Shown here piece by piece: positions 7,954-8,216 of a DNA stretch of 8,216 bases. The notes under the pieces are model-generated. The model did no database searches. It was not told where the DNA came from and saw nothing but the letters and a program-made list of their open reading frames with translations. Origin of the DNA: Bacillota bacterium (GTDB taxonomy: Bacteria; Bacillota_H; UBA994; UBA5500); assembly GCA_012727835.1 (NCBI GenBank), contig JAAYGE010000168.1:1-8216 (forward strand), in the 5' to 3' direction. Within the stretch, counting starts at the first letter, position 1. Every line of letters begins with the position of its first letter. The translations under genes were made by a program, and so were the position numbers.

Positions 7954-8216
7954 GGGCCGACCAACGGGCGGCCCCTACACATATTACCACATTGCGGTAA
8001 TTAACCCGTACCTTACGTGTTTCGCAGGGGCGCCGCGGTGCCGCACCCACCCATGGCAAACATTGGCGGGCCGACCAACGGGCGGCCCCTACACACATTA
8101 CCACATTGCGGTAATTAACTCGTACCTTACGTGTTTCGCAGGGGCGCCGCAGTGCTGCGCCCACCCATGGCAAACATTGGCGGGCCGACCAACGGGCGGC
8201 CCCTACACATATTACC
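7954..8216. repeat. Tandem array of a 114-bp hairpin-rich unit
   Basis: Copy 1 is 7954-8067, copy 2 is 8068-8181, and the first 35 bp of copy 3 (8182-8216) reach the window edge. Copies 1 and 2 differ at five positions, all transitions (7982/8096, 8006/8120, 8037/8151, 8042/8156, 8045/8159); the partial copy 3 equals copy 1. Each unit contains successive inverted repeats: GGGCCG/CGGCCC, a 17-nt imperfect palindrome TTACCACATTGCGGTAA, CGTACCTTACG, and a G/C-rich palindrome starting GGCGCC. The minus-strand motif GTAGGGGC followed by the G/C hairpin resembles short dispersed repeats common in Firmicutes genomes (recollection, not searched). There is no repeat-spacer alternation, so it is not CRISPR. 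No transposase gene is present. Confidence 0.93.

Noticed and set aside
7949..8173. A 74-residue minus-strand open frame with a 38-residue internal repeat
   Set aside because: The 114-bp repeat is a multiple of three, so a frame free of stops in one unit stays open through the array. No ribosome site, no family resemblance, and the same sequence is explained by DNA hairpins.
7954..8216. CRISPR array
   Set aside because: The period is 114 bp and the whole unit is conserved; there are no short constant repeats separated by variable spacers and no cas gene.

Overview
The window looks like a piece of a Bacillota (Firmicutes) chromosome, most likely a Clostridia-type anaerobe. The reasons are strong AGGAGG-type ribosome binding sites before nearly every gene, use of GTG and TTG starts, a Firmicutes-style RsmF methyltransferase with its PUA-like C-terminal part, compact hairpin-plus-T terminators, and tyrosine phenol-lyase. 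The taxonomic call is inference. No phage, CRISPR, rRNA or tRNA gene was recognised.

Layout. Positions 1-2994 hold four leftward genes: a DMT/EamA-type permease cut by the left edge (1-479), a small VOC/glyoxalase-fold protein (533-916), an RsmF-type rRNA m5C methyltransferase (1062-2417) and a GNAT acetyltransferase with a TTG start (2515-2994). A terminator at 2463-2491 separates the acetyltransferase from rsmF. A 160-bp divergent intergenic region (2995-3154) leads rightward into typA/bipA (3155-4972), which ends at a strong terminator. A 190-bp regulatory-looking region follows, with a possible promoter, a 17-nt perfect palindrome and a leader hairpin. After it comes tyrosine phenol-lyase (5163-6543), broken into two frames by one extra base in a T5 run at 5578-5582. 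A bidirectional terminator lies between tpl and a convergent leftward serine hydrolase of the beta-lactamase/PBP-like family (6589-7905). Upstream of the hydrolase, 7954-8216 is a tandem array of a 114-bp hairpin-rich unit (two full copies and the first 35 bp of a third) that runs off the right edge.

How the genes relate. RsmF and TypA both serve the ribosome (rRNA methylation and 50S biogenesis/stress translation) but are on opposite strands and are not an operon. rsmF, the VOC gene and the permease face the same way with no clear terminator between them, so they could be co-transcribed. tpl appears to be a stand-alone catabolic gene with its own promoter region. No multi-gene novel system is evident. 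The items most worth a second look are the tpl frameshift, the 114-bp repeat array and the palindrome in front of tpl.
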